A stretch of 64,000 bases of DNA from Beggiatoa alba B18LD (GTDB taxonomy: Bacteria; Pseudomonadota; Gammaproteobacteria; Beggiatoales; Beggiatoaceae): assembly GCF_000245015.1 (NCBI RefSeq), contig NZ_JH600070.1, positions 3,019,152 through 3,083,151 on the forward strand. The letters are read 5' to 3'. A program made the position numbers and the translations under genes. Numbering within the stretch: position 1 is the stretch's first letter; each line of letters begins with the position of its first letter. Below are positions 35,003-44,183 of the stretch, piece after piece. A model generated the notes under the pieces. It saw nothing but the letters and a program-made list of their open reading frames with translations. It was not told the DNA's origin and searched no databases.

Positions 35003-37411
35003 TTAAAAATCCTTCAACACCCCAAATTCTCCCCCTGTTGCATGTGTACGGTTATTCGCCTCCACACTGTTGTTATAAAAATCTTGCGCTCCCCCTGCAT
35101 CTATCCACAAAGACAGGCTTAAACCCCCGTGATAGTCATTTTTACCAACGCGGGGCTCTGCTGAATAAAAATACTGGTCGCGTCCGCTGTGGTCTATGAA
35201 GAGCGAAAATCCGTTATGTGCAGCGGCGGCGATGGAAAAAAATAAGTCTCGACTGTCGTAAATATCATCGCCACCTTTATCGATAAGCATGGCTGTGCCT
35301 AAATCCCATGCAGCCGATTGTAGCGCGCCTTGATAACCTTGATAGTGGTCGTCGCCCCCGTCGTCGATGAGGATACCCAGTGCCGAGTGAGCGGAAAAAC
35401 CTTGTCCATAGCGTGAACCAATATAATTATCGTCGCCATTGCCTGCATTACGCAAAATACCCAGCGCGAAAAAATAGCCACCGCCTTGGGAGAAATTGCC
35501 CGCTTTAAATTGGTCTTTACCTTGTCCATCTAGCAAAATGCCGATACCGCCAGAAGTGTTGTTGCGAAAGCCAAAACCTGAGCCTTGCGAACTGCCATGA
35601 AAAATGCCCAATGTGCCATAAGTGCTTTCATAAGCACCAAGGGCTAAATAAGTGTCGTCGCCTTGTGAGTCTAAAAGTAATCCTAAACCTTTCGCACTGC
35701 CAACACCTTGCCCGTAAAGTGTGGCTCGATAGTGGTCATTACCTTGTGTATCTAAGAGCAAGCCATAACCCCATAAGCCAATCCCTTGCGCGTAAGTGTG
35801 GGCTGTATATTCGTCATCACCAGCGAGGTCGTAAAGTAGTCCTATCCCCATTAAGCCCGCCCCTTGCACAAACTGGACACCTTGGTAGTGGTCATTGCCC
35901 GCAGTGTCTAGGAGTAGAGCAACCCCAAAAATGCCCGCTCCTTGTCCCCCTAAGCGGGTAGCGGTGTATTCGTCATTGCCTGCCATATCAATCATAACGG
36001 TCGGACGTTGCCAATCACTTAACCCTGTTTCACCGATATAAAAATCATTGCCACCAATATCAAAAATCAGGGCGATATTTGCGTTATAACGGTTAATTTC
36101 ATCGCTACCGATAATAATTTTACCCGCGACACTGTCCGCAATAGCGAGTAATCCGCCCGTGACATTGGGGTGTTGCAAAGTGGGATTAATGGACAATTGT
36201 TGAAATGCACGTCTTGCCGTATCGCGCCATGTTGGGTCTGCTAGTTGGTTTAGTGTAAGTGCTGCTTGAAACAGAGCAGAAAAGTCAATTTTATGTGCAA
36301 GAGCAAACAGTTGGGGAAATTGCGCTTGCACGGCTTCGGGCGCGTTGAATGTGGTGTAATACTCAAGTAATTGGGGGATTGTTTCTTGTATAAATTGGCG
36401 TTCTTCGGCGTTGAGTGCTTGAAAGGCTTGGCGTTGATATTGAGTCGCGTGATAGAGGATTTTTTGTAAATAAATCAAGTGAACTTGTGGGTCTAAAGTC
36501 GTCGGTGCGTGCGGAAGGTCAGATGCTAGTTTAGCCGTGATATCGAGCAAATCAGTTCCTTGTTGAATGAGGGCTTGCGTATCATAAGCCATTGCTTGTG
36601 TTAATAACGTATCGGTTACTTTTTCCACAATAACAGGCATTTTTAGCGGGTCGCGGTGTAAATAGCGAATATAACGCAGGCGCAATCCATCATCCCAATA
36701 TTCATCTTCCGCATAACGTTTGAGTAAATCTTGATACGCCATATTCAAGTTATTATCATCATTGAATAATTGCTGAATCAGTAGGTCATAAACTGTATTT
36801 ATCGATTGATATTCTGGGAATAATTCGGCATTGCTGGGTAAAGTTACGCTGGGTTGTTCTTGACGGGTGGCTAAAGTTGCAACGAGGTCTAAGGCTTGCC
36901 ATTGTTCTTTAATTTCAATATGAAGCGTTTCGCCGATTTTTTGCGAGCGCATCAATTCATCTAATGCATTGCGATTGGGTAACGCAATAGGCTCTTGATT
37001 CCGTTGCCCATTAATCAAGGTTTCCATGCGTAAAATACGTAAATTAAGCATATCGCCTGCATGTTTGTGTTGGTCTATATACGTGCTGAAGGCTTGCGCA
37101 AGTTCAGTGGCGGGCAAGTTATCTAAAATCTGTTGGTCAAACTGCAAAATAATGTCGCGGAGACGTAGCCCACTTTTTTCAGCGGGCGAATTGGGGAGTA
37201 TGCCTGTAATTTGTAGCCCATTATTAGCAGGAGCATCAGGAATCGTTTGGCGAATACCTTGCACAGGTTCATAAGCAACCCCCAGATAAGCGGGTTTAGT
37301 AGAAACTGGACTGATTGGCGGTACAGTGTCGGTATTAGGCAAGCGAGTGCAAGCAGTGATGCTTAAAAAAAGATAACTGAGTATCAAGAGATTGAAAAAA
37401 CGATTCATCAT
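35003..37411 (-). CDS. PDZ lipoprotein with Gly-Asp-Tyr tandem repeats
   Basis: About 802 residues from MMNRFF; the frame runs 51 codons further upstream into the flippase gene without a plausible leader. A lipoprotein signal ends at Cys21 (LSITAC). A PDZ-like domain follows (GLQITGILPNSPAEKSGLRL, residues about 75-95), then a helical middle. From about residue 444 to 770 there are some ten tandem repeats of 26-28 residues with consensus LLD..GNDxY......GQG.G..G.GL (examples LLDTAGNDHYQGVQFVQGAG, LYDLAGDDEYTAHTYAQGIG). The regular Asp/Asn-Asp and Gly suggest a metal-binding beta-solenoid. It lies 8 bp after a flippase gene on the same strand. Function not recognised. Confidence 0.75.
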   Translation of the reverse strand: MMNRFFNLLILSYLFLSITACTRLPNTDTVPPISPVSTKPAYLGVAYEPVQGIRQTIPDAPANNGLQITGILPNSPAEKSGLRLRDIILQFDQQILDNLPATELAQAFSTYIDQHKHAGDMLNLRILRMETLINGQRNQEPIALPNRNALDELMRSQKIGETLHIEIKEQWQALDLVATLATRQEQPSVTLPSNAELFPEYQSINTVYDLLIQQLFNDDNNLNMAYQDLLKRYAEDEYWDDGLRLRYIRYLHRDPLKMPVIVEKVTDTLLTQAMAYDTQALIQQGTDLLDITAKLASDLPHAPTTLDPQVHLIYLQKILYHATQYQRQAFQALNAEERQFIQETIPQLLEYYTTFNAPEAVQAQFPQLFALAHKIDFSALFQAALTLNQLADPTWRDTARRAFQQLSINPTLQHPNVTGGLLAIADSVAGKIIIGSDEINRYNANIALIFDIGGNDFYIGETGLSDWQRPTVMIDMAGNDEYTATRLGGQGAGIFGVALLLDTAGNDHYQGVQFVQGAGLMGIGLLYDLAGDDEYTAHTYAQGIGLWGYGLLLDTQGNDHYRATLYGQGVGSAKGLGLLLDSQGDDTYLALGAYESTYGTLGIFHGSSQGSGFGFRNNTSGGIGILLDGQGKDQFKAGNFSQGGGYFFALGILRNAGNGDDNYIGSRYGQGFSAHSALGILIDDGGDDHYQGYQGALQSAAWDLGTAMLIDKGGDDIYDSRDLFFSIAAAAHNGFSLFIDHSGRDQYFYSAEPRVGKNDYHGGLSLSLWIDAGGAQDFYNNSVEANNRTHATGGEFGVLKDF

Positions 37412-37419
37412 ATACTTGC

Positions 37420-38646
37420 CTAACTTTTTAATTGTAACCGTAATGCTACAAACAAATAAGCAACTTGTATTGCATTGAATAAACATAATTGTAAAAGCGT
37501 CCCTTGCAAGCCTAGCCACACCGTGAGTGGGTAAAGTATTGCCAGACTCACCACCGTTGCCCAAAGTAAAGCGTAAAACAACGGGCGTGTATTTTCTAAA
37601 ACCCGTAAGCCGATTTTAAGCGGTGAGAGAAAGAAAACCAGAAAATAAACGAGGGCGTAACTACTGAGAATTGCCCCATAGCCTTCGAATTCATCCCCGT
37701 AAAACCAATATAGCCAGCTATCAGGAAACCCACCCAGCAACAACACAATCACCGCCATCACTGCGCCACCATAACGAGTTAATTTCACTAAATACTGTTG
37801 CAAGCTGGCTTTGCCTGTATGAATATAAACGCGCCCTGCTCTGGGAGGGGCAAAATTTTCTAATGCCAGTAATAACACATGCGTAACACCCAGCACATTT
37901 TGACAAGCGCGAAACACCCCAACCGCTTGCACGCCTAAAACAGCCGTTATCACTGCTTTCATCATGGCATCATGAGAACGCTCTAATAACACAGAAACAC
38001 AAAGCCAACGGGCATAAAGCCAATGACGTTGCGTAACTTGGTAGAAAAAATGGGTTTCCCACGCTTGCCACCGAAATCGCTTTAATCCGATAACAATCGC
38101 CAGTAATGAACTCAGCATTGTCACCCATAACACCGCATGAATGCTGATAATTTGCCAATAATACAACCCCAATAAGCCCGCAAGTTGTCCTAAATAACTA
38201 ATGACATCGTTAGTAAACGCGCTGTGCGTATTGCCTAATGTAAAAAAGTAACGGCGGATAAAATCTTGTAACTGATAAGTAAAACTTGTCAGCGCGAGTA
38301 AAAGCGCGTAAGGCGCGGTATGCCAAGCAGGAAATAACCAATTGCTAAACCATAAACCCGCAAAAATGCACAAACTGCTTAATATGGCGAATAATAATTG
38401 TTGCACGAGGACAACGCTGTAATAACTATCAGCCTGCTCAGTGGCTTGCTGTGTGCCTAAGCTCAATAACGGTGATAAAACAAACGCAATTTGTAGCCCA
38501 CTGAAAAAGAATAAAATCGTCCACAACAAGGCAAAAAAGCCAAATGATTCAATACCAAGTAAACGCGCTACTAAAACGCCTGTAAGGAAATTAACAAGGC
38601 TAACCATCGCTTGATCGATGAGTGTCCAATTGAGATGGGCGGGCAT
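37420..38646 (-). CDS. Polysaccharide-type flippase (MATE/Wzx-like)
   Basis: A 408-residue integral membrane protein with about twelve hydrophobic helices and the N-terminal pattern WTLIDQAMVSLVNFLTGVLVARLLGIESFG, quoted in part: VNFLTGVLVARLLGIESFG, typical of oligosaccharide flippases (MATE/Wzx superfamily). It would move a lipid-linked sugar or similar across the inner membrane. The following gene, a large surface-directed lipoprotein, starts 8 bp after its stop, so they are probably one operon; no polymerase or glycosyltransferase gene adjoins. Confidence 0.82.
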   Translation of the reverse strand: MPAHLNWTLIDQAMVSLVNFLTGVLVARLLGIESFGFFALLWTILFFFSGLQIAFVLSPLLSLGTQQATEQADSYYSVVLVQQLLFAILSSLCIFAGLWFSNWLFPAWHTAPYALLLALTSFTYQLQDFIRRYFFTLGNTHSAFTNDVISYLGQLAGLLGLYYWQIISIHAVLWVTMLSSLLAIVIGLKRFRWQAWETHFFYQVTQRHWLYARWLCVSVLLERSHDAMMKAVITAVLGVQAVGVFRACQNVLGVTHVLLLALENFAPPRAGRVYIHTGKASLQQYLVKLTRYGGAVMAVIVLLLGGFPDSWLYWFYGDEFEGYGAILSSYALVYFLVFFLSPLKIGLRVLENTRPLFYALLWATVVSLAILYPLTVWLGLQGTLLQLCLFNAIQVAYLFVALRLQLKS

Positions 38647-38932
38647 GGTGTTTTGGAAGGTGATAACGGGGCAAATATTGTAATCGTTTTACAACTATTC
38701 TGATTGAACGTGTCAGTGAGGCATATTCGACAAAAAAATTTGATAAAAAAACAAGGTAAATGATGTTTTTAAATCCTGAAAATCCTGATTCAGACAAACG
38801 CTTATCTTTTTAAAGGAATCTCGCAGAACTAAGGTTCAAGTACGCTTGTACTCGGCAAGCAGAGCTTGCTAATTCATTATTAGTCTATTATGCTCTATTA
38901 TATTAATAATATGTTATAAATAAAGGATTTTA
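38647..38932. other. Intergenic region with composite-repeat remnant
   Basis: No gene. 38769-38837 is a worn copy of the composite repeat (AATCCTGATTCAGACAAACG, later AATCTCGCAGAACTAAGGTT as the decayed right end). Small palindromes follow (AGTACGCTTGTACT; AGCAAGCAGAGCTTGCT). 38890-38930 is very AT-rich and may hold the promoter for the short ORF. Confidence 0.6.
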
Positions 38933-39112
38933 ATGATGCACTACACTGTAATTAATAAAAGCGGCTCTTATAAACAAGAGTCTCGTAAGTCGACACAAAA
39001 AAGACTGCTGATATCAGAATCTTTTTGTCAAGATTTTCACCAAGCATCTGTTAGCATCACTGATAAAATGAGCGAAACAACCTATAAACCTATCTTTATT
39101 AAAGTTGCTTAA
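38933..39112 (+). CDS. Short ORF of 59 residues, possibly the 5' piece of a broken gene
   Basis: Starts ATG ATG six bases after AAAGGA, a good ribosome site; the product begins MMHYTVINKSGSYKQES and ends PIFIKVA. Polar, no membrane helix, no family recognised. The next open stretch, 8 bp downstream in another frame, has no normal start codon at its head, so the two may be halves of one gene split by a frameshift. Confidence 0.4.
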   Translation: MMHYTVINKSGSYKQESRKSTQKRLLISESFCQDFHQASVSITDKMSETTYKPIFIKVA

Positions 39113-39120
39113 CTTGTTAA

Positions 39121-39573
39121 ATTTGGACTGATTATCTTGGTAAAACAGGTAAAGTATATATTGAGCAAACAATCAAGCAGTTTGTTGACAATACGGAATT
39201 AGACACACTGATAGAAGCATTTAAGTCGTATAAATCAAATCGTGTTCTTGCTATATTGGGCTTTTGCTTGGGAAATAGTTATTTTGGTAAAGATGAACGT
39301 CTTACGCAACCGCCCACTGTGCGTAATATTTTGTATAAAGTTCATATTAAACCACGTTATCCTAAAGCAGATGTAAAACGTTGGAATCGTGCGGTATTAG
39401 ATGGAAAAATACCGACATCAGACCACATCCTTATTTATACAACAGGTATTCAAAACGAAAACGCTTATTTGCTTCTCGATATTTTAAGACCTGAGGGACA
39501 TAAGAAACTATTAGATTTTGCAAGATTAGAGCAACTAGCAGTATTAGCTGGTTATTTTAGGGAAAGTTATTAA
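39121..39573 (+). pseudogene. Open frame without proper start, likely gene fragment
   Basis: The frame is open from just after a stop at 39118, reading WTDYLGKTGKVYIEQTIKQF onward; the first conventional start inside it is a TTG at 39256. The C-terminal part (HIKPRYPKADVKRWNRAV, HILIYTTGIQNENAYLLLDI, LAVLAGYFRESY) looks like genuine protein, not antisense noise. I do not recognise the family. A lost 5' end or a frameshift relative to the short ORF before it are both possible. Confidence 0.45.
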
Positions 39574-39586
39574 GTAATCTTATCTT

Positions 39587-41713
39587 CTACCCCACCCGAA
39601 TTTCCCCACTCCGCAACGCCTGAATCACTTGTTCACGCCCGCCCATGGCAACCACCTGACCATTATCAACGACGATTAACCGCTCAACTAACGATAATAA
39701 TGACTGACGGTGTGTAATTAAAATCAAGGTTTTATCCGTTAAAAACGGCAATAAACGCGCTTTTAAAGCCTCCTCAGTGCTGTTATCCATTGCATTACTA
39801 GGCTCATCCAGTAATAAAATGGGCGGATTTAATAAAAAGGCTCTCGCTAAAACGATTGCTTGACGCTGTCCACCTGATAAGCCTTCCCCCCGCTCACCGA
39901 TAGGCATGTCAAAACCTAATGGATGACGGTTGACAAAATCGGTTACGCCCGCTAATTCCGCCACTCGTAACAGTTGTGCATCGTCCACATAAGGTGCACC
40001 TAAGACAATATTTTCTCGCACAGTGCCATAAAACAAAGTTGGGTCTTGCGCGACATAGCCCATATTGCGCCGTAAATCTTCAGGGTCTATTTGCCGACTG
40101 TCCACCCCATCCAGCAAAATACTACCCGATTCAGGCAGGTATAAACCCAGTAATAACTTAGCAATAGTGCTTTTACCTGAACCAATTCGCCCAATAATGC
40201 CGACCCGTTCCCCTGCTTGAATTTGGCAAGTAATTTCTTGTAAAACCGCTTGTGTTTGTTGTGGATAGGTAAATTTAACGTGTTGTAAGTTTAAGTTACC
40301 TTGTAACACGGGGCGATGTACAAAGGGATGATTTATCGGACGTTCTAAGGGTAAACGCATTAAATTATTTAAGACTTTAAAGGCTTGTAGCGACTGATGA
40401 TAACGGGTGATTAAACTCACGACTTGTGCCATCGGGGCTAAAGCCCGTCCTGTTAAAATCGTCGTTGCGATTAATGTCCCTGTGGTTATTTCTTTATCCG
40501 CAATTAAATACACACCATAAACGACAACGGCAATACTGGTTAATTGTTGAATAAAAACGGAAAAATTAACGGACAATGCAGATAAATAGCGGATTTTTAA
40601 TCCTCCTTGTGCTAATTGCCCAATTAATAACTCCCAACGACGTTGCATTGTGCCTTCTGCACGGATTGTTTTTAAGGTTTCTAAACCGCTTAAACTTTCA
40701 ACTAACAAGGCTTGTTTTTGTGCACCTGCTTGCGTGTTTTGCTGAATAATGCGCCGTAGTGGTAATTGAATCAGTAAGCTAAAAATGATAATTAACGGCA
40801 TGGCAAACAAGGGAAAAAGGGCAAGTTGTGGATGTAATAAACCCCAAATCACCGCGATAAAGAGTAATGCAAAGGGTAAATCGATAACGGCGGTTAACGT
40901 AGCAGACGTAAAAAAGTCTCTGAATGTTTCAAATTCGTGCAGTTGATTGGCAAATGCGCCAACAGAAGCGGGATGTGTGCAACGTTGCGAGCCTAGCACG
41001 TGTTCAAAAACGCGACTGGATAAGACAATATCCGCACGTTTTCCTGCGGTATCGATAAAATAACCGCGTAAATTGCGCATTAAAAAATCAAAAACCAGCA
41101 CTAACAACATGCCTAAAGCTAACGCCCATAAAGTTTCTAGCGCGGTATTTGGGACAACGCGGTCATACACATTCATGACAAATAACGGTGAAGCCAGCGC
41201 GAACAGATTGATTAATAAAGAGGCTAATAACACCTCACCATATAAGCCCCACGATTGCCACAATGTGCCCCAAAACCAACTTTTTGGCGCGGGTGCGTGT
41301 GCCTCGGTGCGTTGGTCAAATGGATAAACAGGGCGAACAAATAACGCTGTGCCTGTATATTGTTGCGCTAATTCATGCGCGGTGATTTCCGTCACCCCTT
41401 CCCCCACACTGGGGAATATCACTTGTAAGCGTTTTTTATCCCACTTTTTTAACACAAGACAGGCTTGCCCATCGGCTAATAGTAAAACAGCGGGCAAATG
41501 TAGCGCGGTGAGTTTATCTAATGCTTGCGTTGCAACACGCACAGAAAACCCCGCCCGTTCCGCAGCACGAGCAAAGGTATCGGGCGAAAAACGCTGATTG
41601 TCTAACGGTAAACCTGCCCGCAATGCCTCTGCGGAAAAGGGTTTATGATTTAATTGCGTTAAAATCACTAAACACGCTAATAAAGGGTCATCCTGCAAAG
41701 TATTTATGGACAT
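39587..41713 (-). CDS. Type I secretion ABC exporter (LssB/LapB-like)
   Basis: Inner-membrane ABC transporter of type I secretion, 708 residues. N-terminal C39-like domain (DPLLACLVILTQL near residue 8) where Pro stands in place of the catalytic Cys of C39 peptidases, so it binds but should not cut its substrate. Six membrane helices follow (about 150-430). The ATPase has Walker A GIIGRIGSGKSTIAKLL near residue 516, signature LSGGQRQAIVLARAF near 611 and Walker B PILLLDEPSNAMDN near 634. This subgroup exports large RTX adhesins and proteases. No membrane-fusion or TolC partner and no RTX protein is adjacent. Confidence 0.9.
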   Translation of the reverse strand: MSINTLQDDPLLACLVILTQLNHKPFSAEALRAGLPLDNQRFSPDTFARAAERAGFSVRVATQALDKLTALHLPAVLLLADGQACLVLKKWDKKRLQVIFPSVGEGVTEITAHELAQQYTGTALFVRPVYPFDQRTEAHAPAPKSWFWGTLWQSWGLYGEVLLASLLINLFALASPLFVMNVYDRVVPNTALETLWALALGMLLVLVFDFLMRNLRGYFIDTAGKRADIVLSSRVFEHVLGSQRCTHPASVGAFANQLHEFETFRDFFTSATLTAVIDLPFALLFIAVIWGLLHPQLALFPLFAMPLIIIFSLLIQLPLRRIIQQNTQAGAQKQALLVESLSGLETLKTIRAEGTMQRRWELLIGQLAQGGLKIRYLSALSVNFSVFIQQLTSIAVVVYGVYLIADKEITTGTLIATTILTGRALAPMAQVVSLITRYHQSLQAFKVLNNLMRLPLERPINHPFVHRPVLQGNLNLQHVKFTYPQQTQAVLQEITCQIQAGERVGIIGRIGSGKSTIAKLLLGLYLPESGSILLDGVDSRQIDPEDLRRNMGYVAQDPTLFYGTVRENIVLGAPYVDDAQLLRVAELAGVTDFVNRHPLGFDMPIGERGEGLSGGQRQAIVLARAFLLNPPILLLDEPSNAMDNSTEEALKARLLPFLTDKTLILITHRQSLLSLVERLIVVDNGQVVAMGGREQVIQALRSGEIRVG

Positions 41714-42034
41714 GAAAATATCGTTTAATTTGTTTGATTAAAGTTGCTTAACTTTATTAAGTCATAAAAAAGTCTGAAAAGAAATATTGAACGCCGTGAA
41801 TTAATTTATGATGTGGGTAAATCATCTCTATTTCGTTTTATTTTTCTTTATTTGAAGAAAATAACTAAGTCGACAAACTTTCTCCCTCACGCTCAAAGAT
41901 GTGCTTACCATTTATCATCCGTATTTTGTGATATAACGCAGTTGCGAATCGTTCTATGCTTAGTAAAATGATTGCTTGTCGAAGATAATGCGCTATCGTT
42001 AAACTTTTCCGCTCTTTTTTCGCCACTTTTAGGA
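41714..42034. other. Intergenic region upstream of the kinase gene
   Basis: About 320 bp, AT-rich in its first half. An antisense open stretch (41865-42080) ends in ERFATALYHKIRMINGKHIF, protein-like but unmatched; it could be a remnant of a lost gene. The TTAAAGTTGCTTAACTT at 41743-41759 resembles 39103-39116. Promoters of the divergent exporter and kinase genes should be here. Confidence 0.5.
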
Positions 42035-43576
42035 ATGGGCTTTCGCTTGGACACGCAAGAACACCGCCACACCTTACCAAAAGGCTTTAAACTTCAGGAA
42101 TATCAAATAGAAAGGGTATTAGGAAAACCCGGTGGATTTGGTGTCACCTATCTTGCCTTAGATACAAACTTACATCAATCAGTTGCCATTAAAGAATATA
42201 TGCCCGGTGACTTTGCCGTGCGTGATGGCGTGAGTAGCGTTTGCGTCCGCTCGCAGATGGATGAATCTTCTTTTAAATGGGGCTTACAATGCTTTTTAGA
42301 CGAAGCACGCATTTTAGCGAAGTTTAAGCACTCAAATATCGTCCGTGTACTGCGTTTTTTTGAAGAAAACGGCACCGCTTACATGGTCATGGAATACCAA
42401 GAAGGTTATTGTTTAGCTGATTATTTAAAAGAAAAAAGTAAATTAAGCGAGCAAGAACTATTAAATATCGCGTTGCCACTCATGGATGGTCTGCAATTAG
42501 TACATGAGATGGGTTTATTACACCGCGATATAAAACCCAATAATATTTATATCCGTCATGACCAATCCCCAGTTTTATTAGATTTTGGCTCAGCGCGGTA
42601 TGCCGTGAGCCAACGCAGTCGTAGCGTCACCAGTATTGTCAGCCCTGGTTATGCACCGTTAGAACAATACGATAATGTTTTAGACATTCAAGGCGCGTGG
42701 ACAGACATTTATGCGTTAGGGGCAGTCATGTACCGCGCCATCAGTGGCGAAGACCCACCCGCCGCAACGCGTCGCGTGATTAAAGACCCGATGATACCCG
42801 CCAGCGAAATCGGCAAAGGTCGTTATAATCCGACGTTATTACAAGCAGTAGATTGGGCGTTAGCATTGAGCGAAGAAGACCGCCCGCGTAGTATCGTCGC
42901 ATGGCGCGAGAAAATTATCCTACCACTAACCGATACCCCATCGACACAAACGGTTATTCCTTCAAAAACTGACCAATTATTACGTTTAAATCAAAAACAA
43001 CGTTATGTTGCAAGCATAGCAGGGGTGATTATCGTCGGACTCGCATTAACCGTTGGCGTATTGATGGATAAAAATCAAGAACTTAATAACATTTTAGAAA
43101 AACAACAAAATGAATATAATCGTCAATTAGACGCAGAACGCACCCGCACCACGACAAAATTAGCCGAGCAAGCAAAAGTTATTAGCGAAATGGATTTTAA
43201 TATCAAGCAATTAGAAAATACAATTTCGCAATTAAGCAAATTTGGCGTTCAAACCGCAATGGATGGCTTTATTAAAGACATAGAAAGCGGTGAACCTTTA
43301 CCCAATAATGCGAGTAGCGCGCCTGCGCCCACATCTCATTATTTTAAAGTCAGTGCAAAAGTTGCTGACGATGATGTCTTAAATGTGCGCCAATTCCCTA
43401 ACCCCCGCGCAGGCATTGTCGGGATTATTCCGCCTGCGAGTGAATGTGTTTTATATTTAGATACATTCTATATTTTTAAAAATTCGGTGTGGGTGTTAGT
43501 CCAGTTTAATGAAGTAAAAGGCTGGGTAAATTCTGGCTTTTTGGTAGAAATGGAAAGTTGCGTGCCACCTGCTTAA
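42035..43576 (+). CDS. Membrane Ser/Thr protein kinase with C-terminal SH3-like domain
   Basis: Eukaryote-type kinase, about 513 residues from MGFRLDTQEH; the frame extends to a TTG at 41972. Kinase motifs: glycine loop VLGKPGGFGVTYLALD, VAIKEY (Lys near 51), HRDIKPNNIYIR near 163 and LLDFGSARY near 180. A membrane helix (VASIAGVIIVGLALTVGVLM) follows near 328, then a coiled coil and a bacterial SH3-like domain at 445-505 (DVLNVRQFPNPRAGIVG, GWVNSGFL) that would lie in the periplasm, perhaps sensing cell wall. KptA begins 35 bp downstream. Confidence 0.88.
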   Translation: MGFRLDTQEHRHTLPKGFKLQEYQIERVLGKPGGFGVTYLALDTNLHQSVAIKEYMPGDFAVRDGVSSVCVRSQMDESSFKWGLQCFLDEARILAKFKHSNIVRVLRFFEENGTAYMVMEYQEGYCLADYLKEKSKLSEQELLNIALPLMDGLQLVHEMGLLHRDIKPNNIYIRHDQSPVLLDFGSARYAVSQRSRSVTSIVSPGYAPLEQYDNVLDIQGAWTDIYALGAVMYRAISGEDPPAATRRVIKDPMIPASEIGKGRYNPTLLQAVDWALALSEEDRPRSIVAWREKIILPLTDTPSTQTVIPSKTDQLLRLNQKQRYVASIAGVIIVGLALTVGVLMDKNQELNNILEKQQNEYNRQLDAERTRTTTKLAEQAKVISEMDFNIKQLENTISQLSKFGVQTAMDGFIKDIESGEPLPNNASSAPAPTSHYFKVSAKVADDDVLNVRQFPNPRAGIVGIIPPASECVLYLDTFYIFKNSVWVLVQFNEVKGWVNSGFLVEMESCVPPA

Positions 43577-43611
43577 ACACTTGTCATTTATCGTGTTTGA
43601 GACTTTAGAAA

Positions 43612-44175
43612 ATGGATAAAAAACGTCAGGTTTTTTTAAGTAAATTCCTTTCAAAACATCTCCGTCACACCCCTGAAGCCTTAAATTTAGTGCTACAAGT
43701 GGGTGGATGGGTATCTGTTGATACCTTATTACATCAAGCGACTATTGCAGGCGTGACTTTTAGTCTTGAAGAATTACGTGAAGTGGTAGAAAGCAATGAT
43801 AAACAACGCTTTGCATTTGATGAAACAGGCTTATTGATTCGGGCAAATCAAGGACACAGTACTGCAGTTGATTTACAACTCAGACCTGTTGAACCCCCTA
43901 CCGCGTTATATCACGGGACGGCTACACGCTTTGTGGCTTCGATTTTGGAACAAGGTTTATTACCGATGCAACGCCATCATGTGCATTTATCCGCTGATAT
44001 TGAAACCGCGCATAAAGTTGGCATCCGTCATGGCAACCCTGTAATTTTTCTCATCGATACGCAAGCGATGCGAGCGCAACAGATTGAATTTTTTCAATCA
44101 GATAATGGTGTTTGGCTCACAGCGAAGGTATTGCCTACTTTTCTTTGTTTATTAACGTCGTCAGACAGGAATTAG
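43612..44175 (+). CDS. kptA: RNA 2'-phosphotransferase (Tpt1/KptA)
   Basis: Transfers an internal RNA 2'-phosphate to NAD+, giving ADP-ribose 1'',2''-cyclic phosphate; 187 residues. The N-lobe motif SKFLSKHLRHTPEALNL and the Tpt1 signatures IRANQGHS, LYHGTATRF and HVHLSADIETAHKVG are present, with the Arg-His-Arg-Arg type residues in place. Bacterial KptA has no settled role; repair of RNA ends is one proposal. It lies 8 bp before a decayed ATPase gene of an ATPase-PIN pair, which could be meaningful. Confidence 0.93.
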   Translation: MDKKRQVFLSKFLSKHLRHTPEALNLVLQVGGWVSVDTLLHQATIAGVTFSLEELREVVESNDKQRFAFDETGLLIRANQGHSTAVDLQLRPVEPPTALYHGTATRFVASILEQGLLPMQRHHVHLSADIETAHKVGIRHGNPVIFLIDTQAMRAQQIEFFQSDNGVWLTAKVLPTFLCLLTSSDRN

Positions 44176-44183
44176 GCAATAAC

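Noticed and set aside
35611..35961. Plus-strand open frame rich in His and Cys inside the lipoprotein gene
   Set aside because: Antisense shadow of the Gly-Asp repeats; no start signal and no family.
39587..41713. C39 peptidase transporter that would process the peptide at 5050
   Set aside because: The catalytic cysteine is replaced (DPLLACL), and the gene is 34 kb away, so it fits RTX-type export instead.
41865..42080. Minus-strand frame of 71 codons opposite the kinase start
   Set aside because: Its C-terminal part looks protein-like but has no start signal or match; mentioned under the intergenic region instead of being called a gene.
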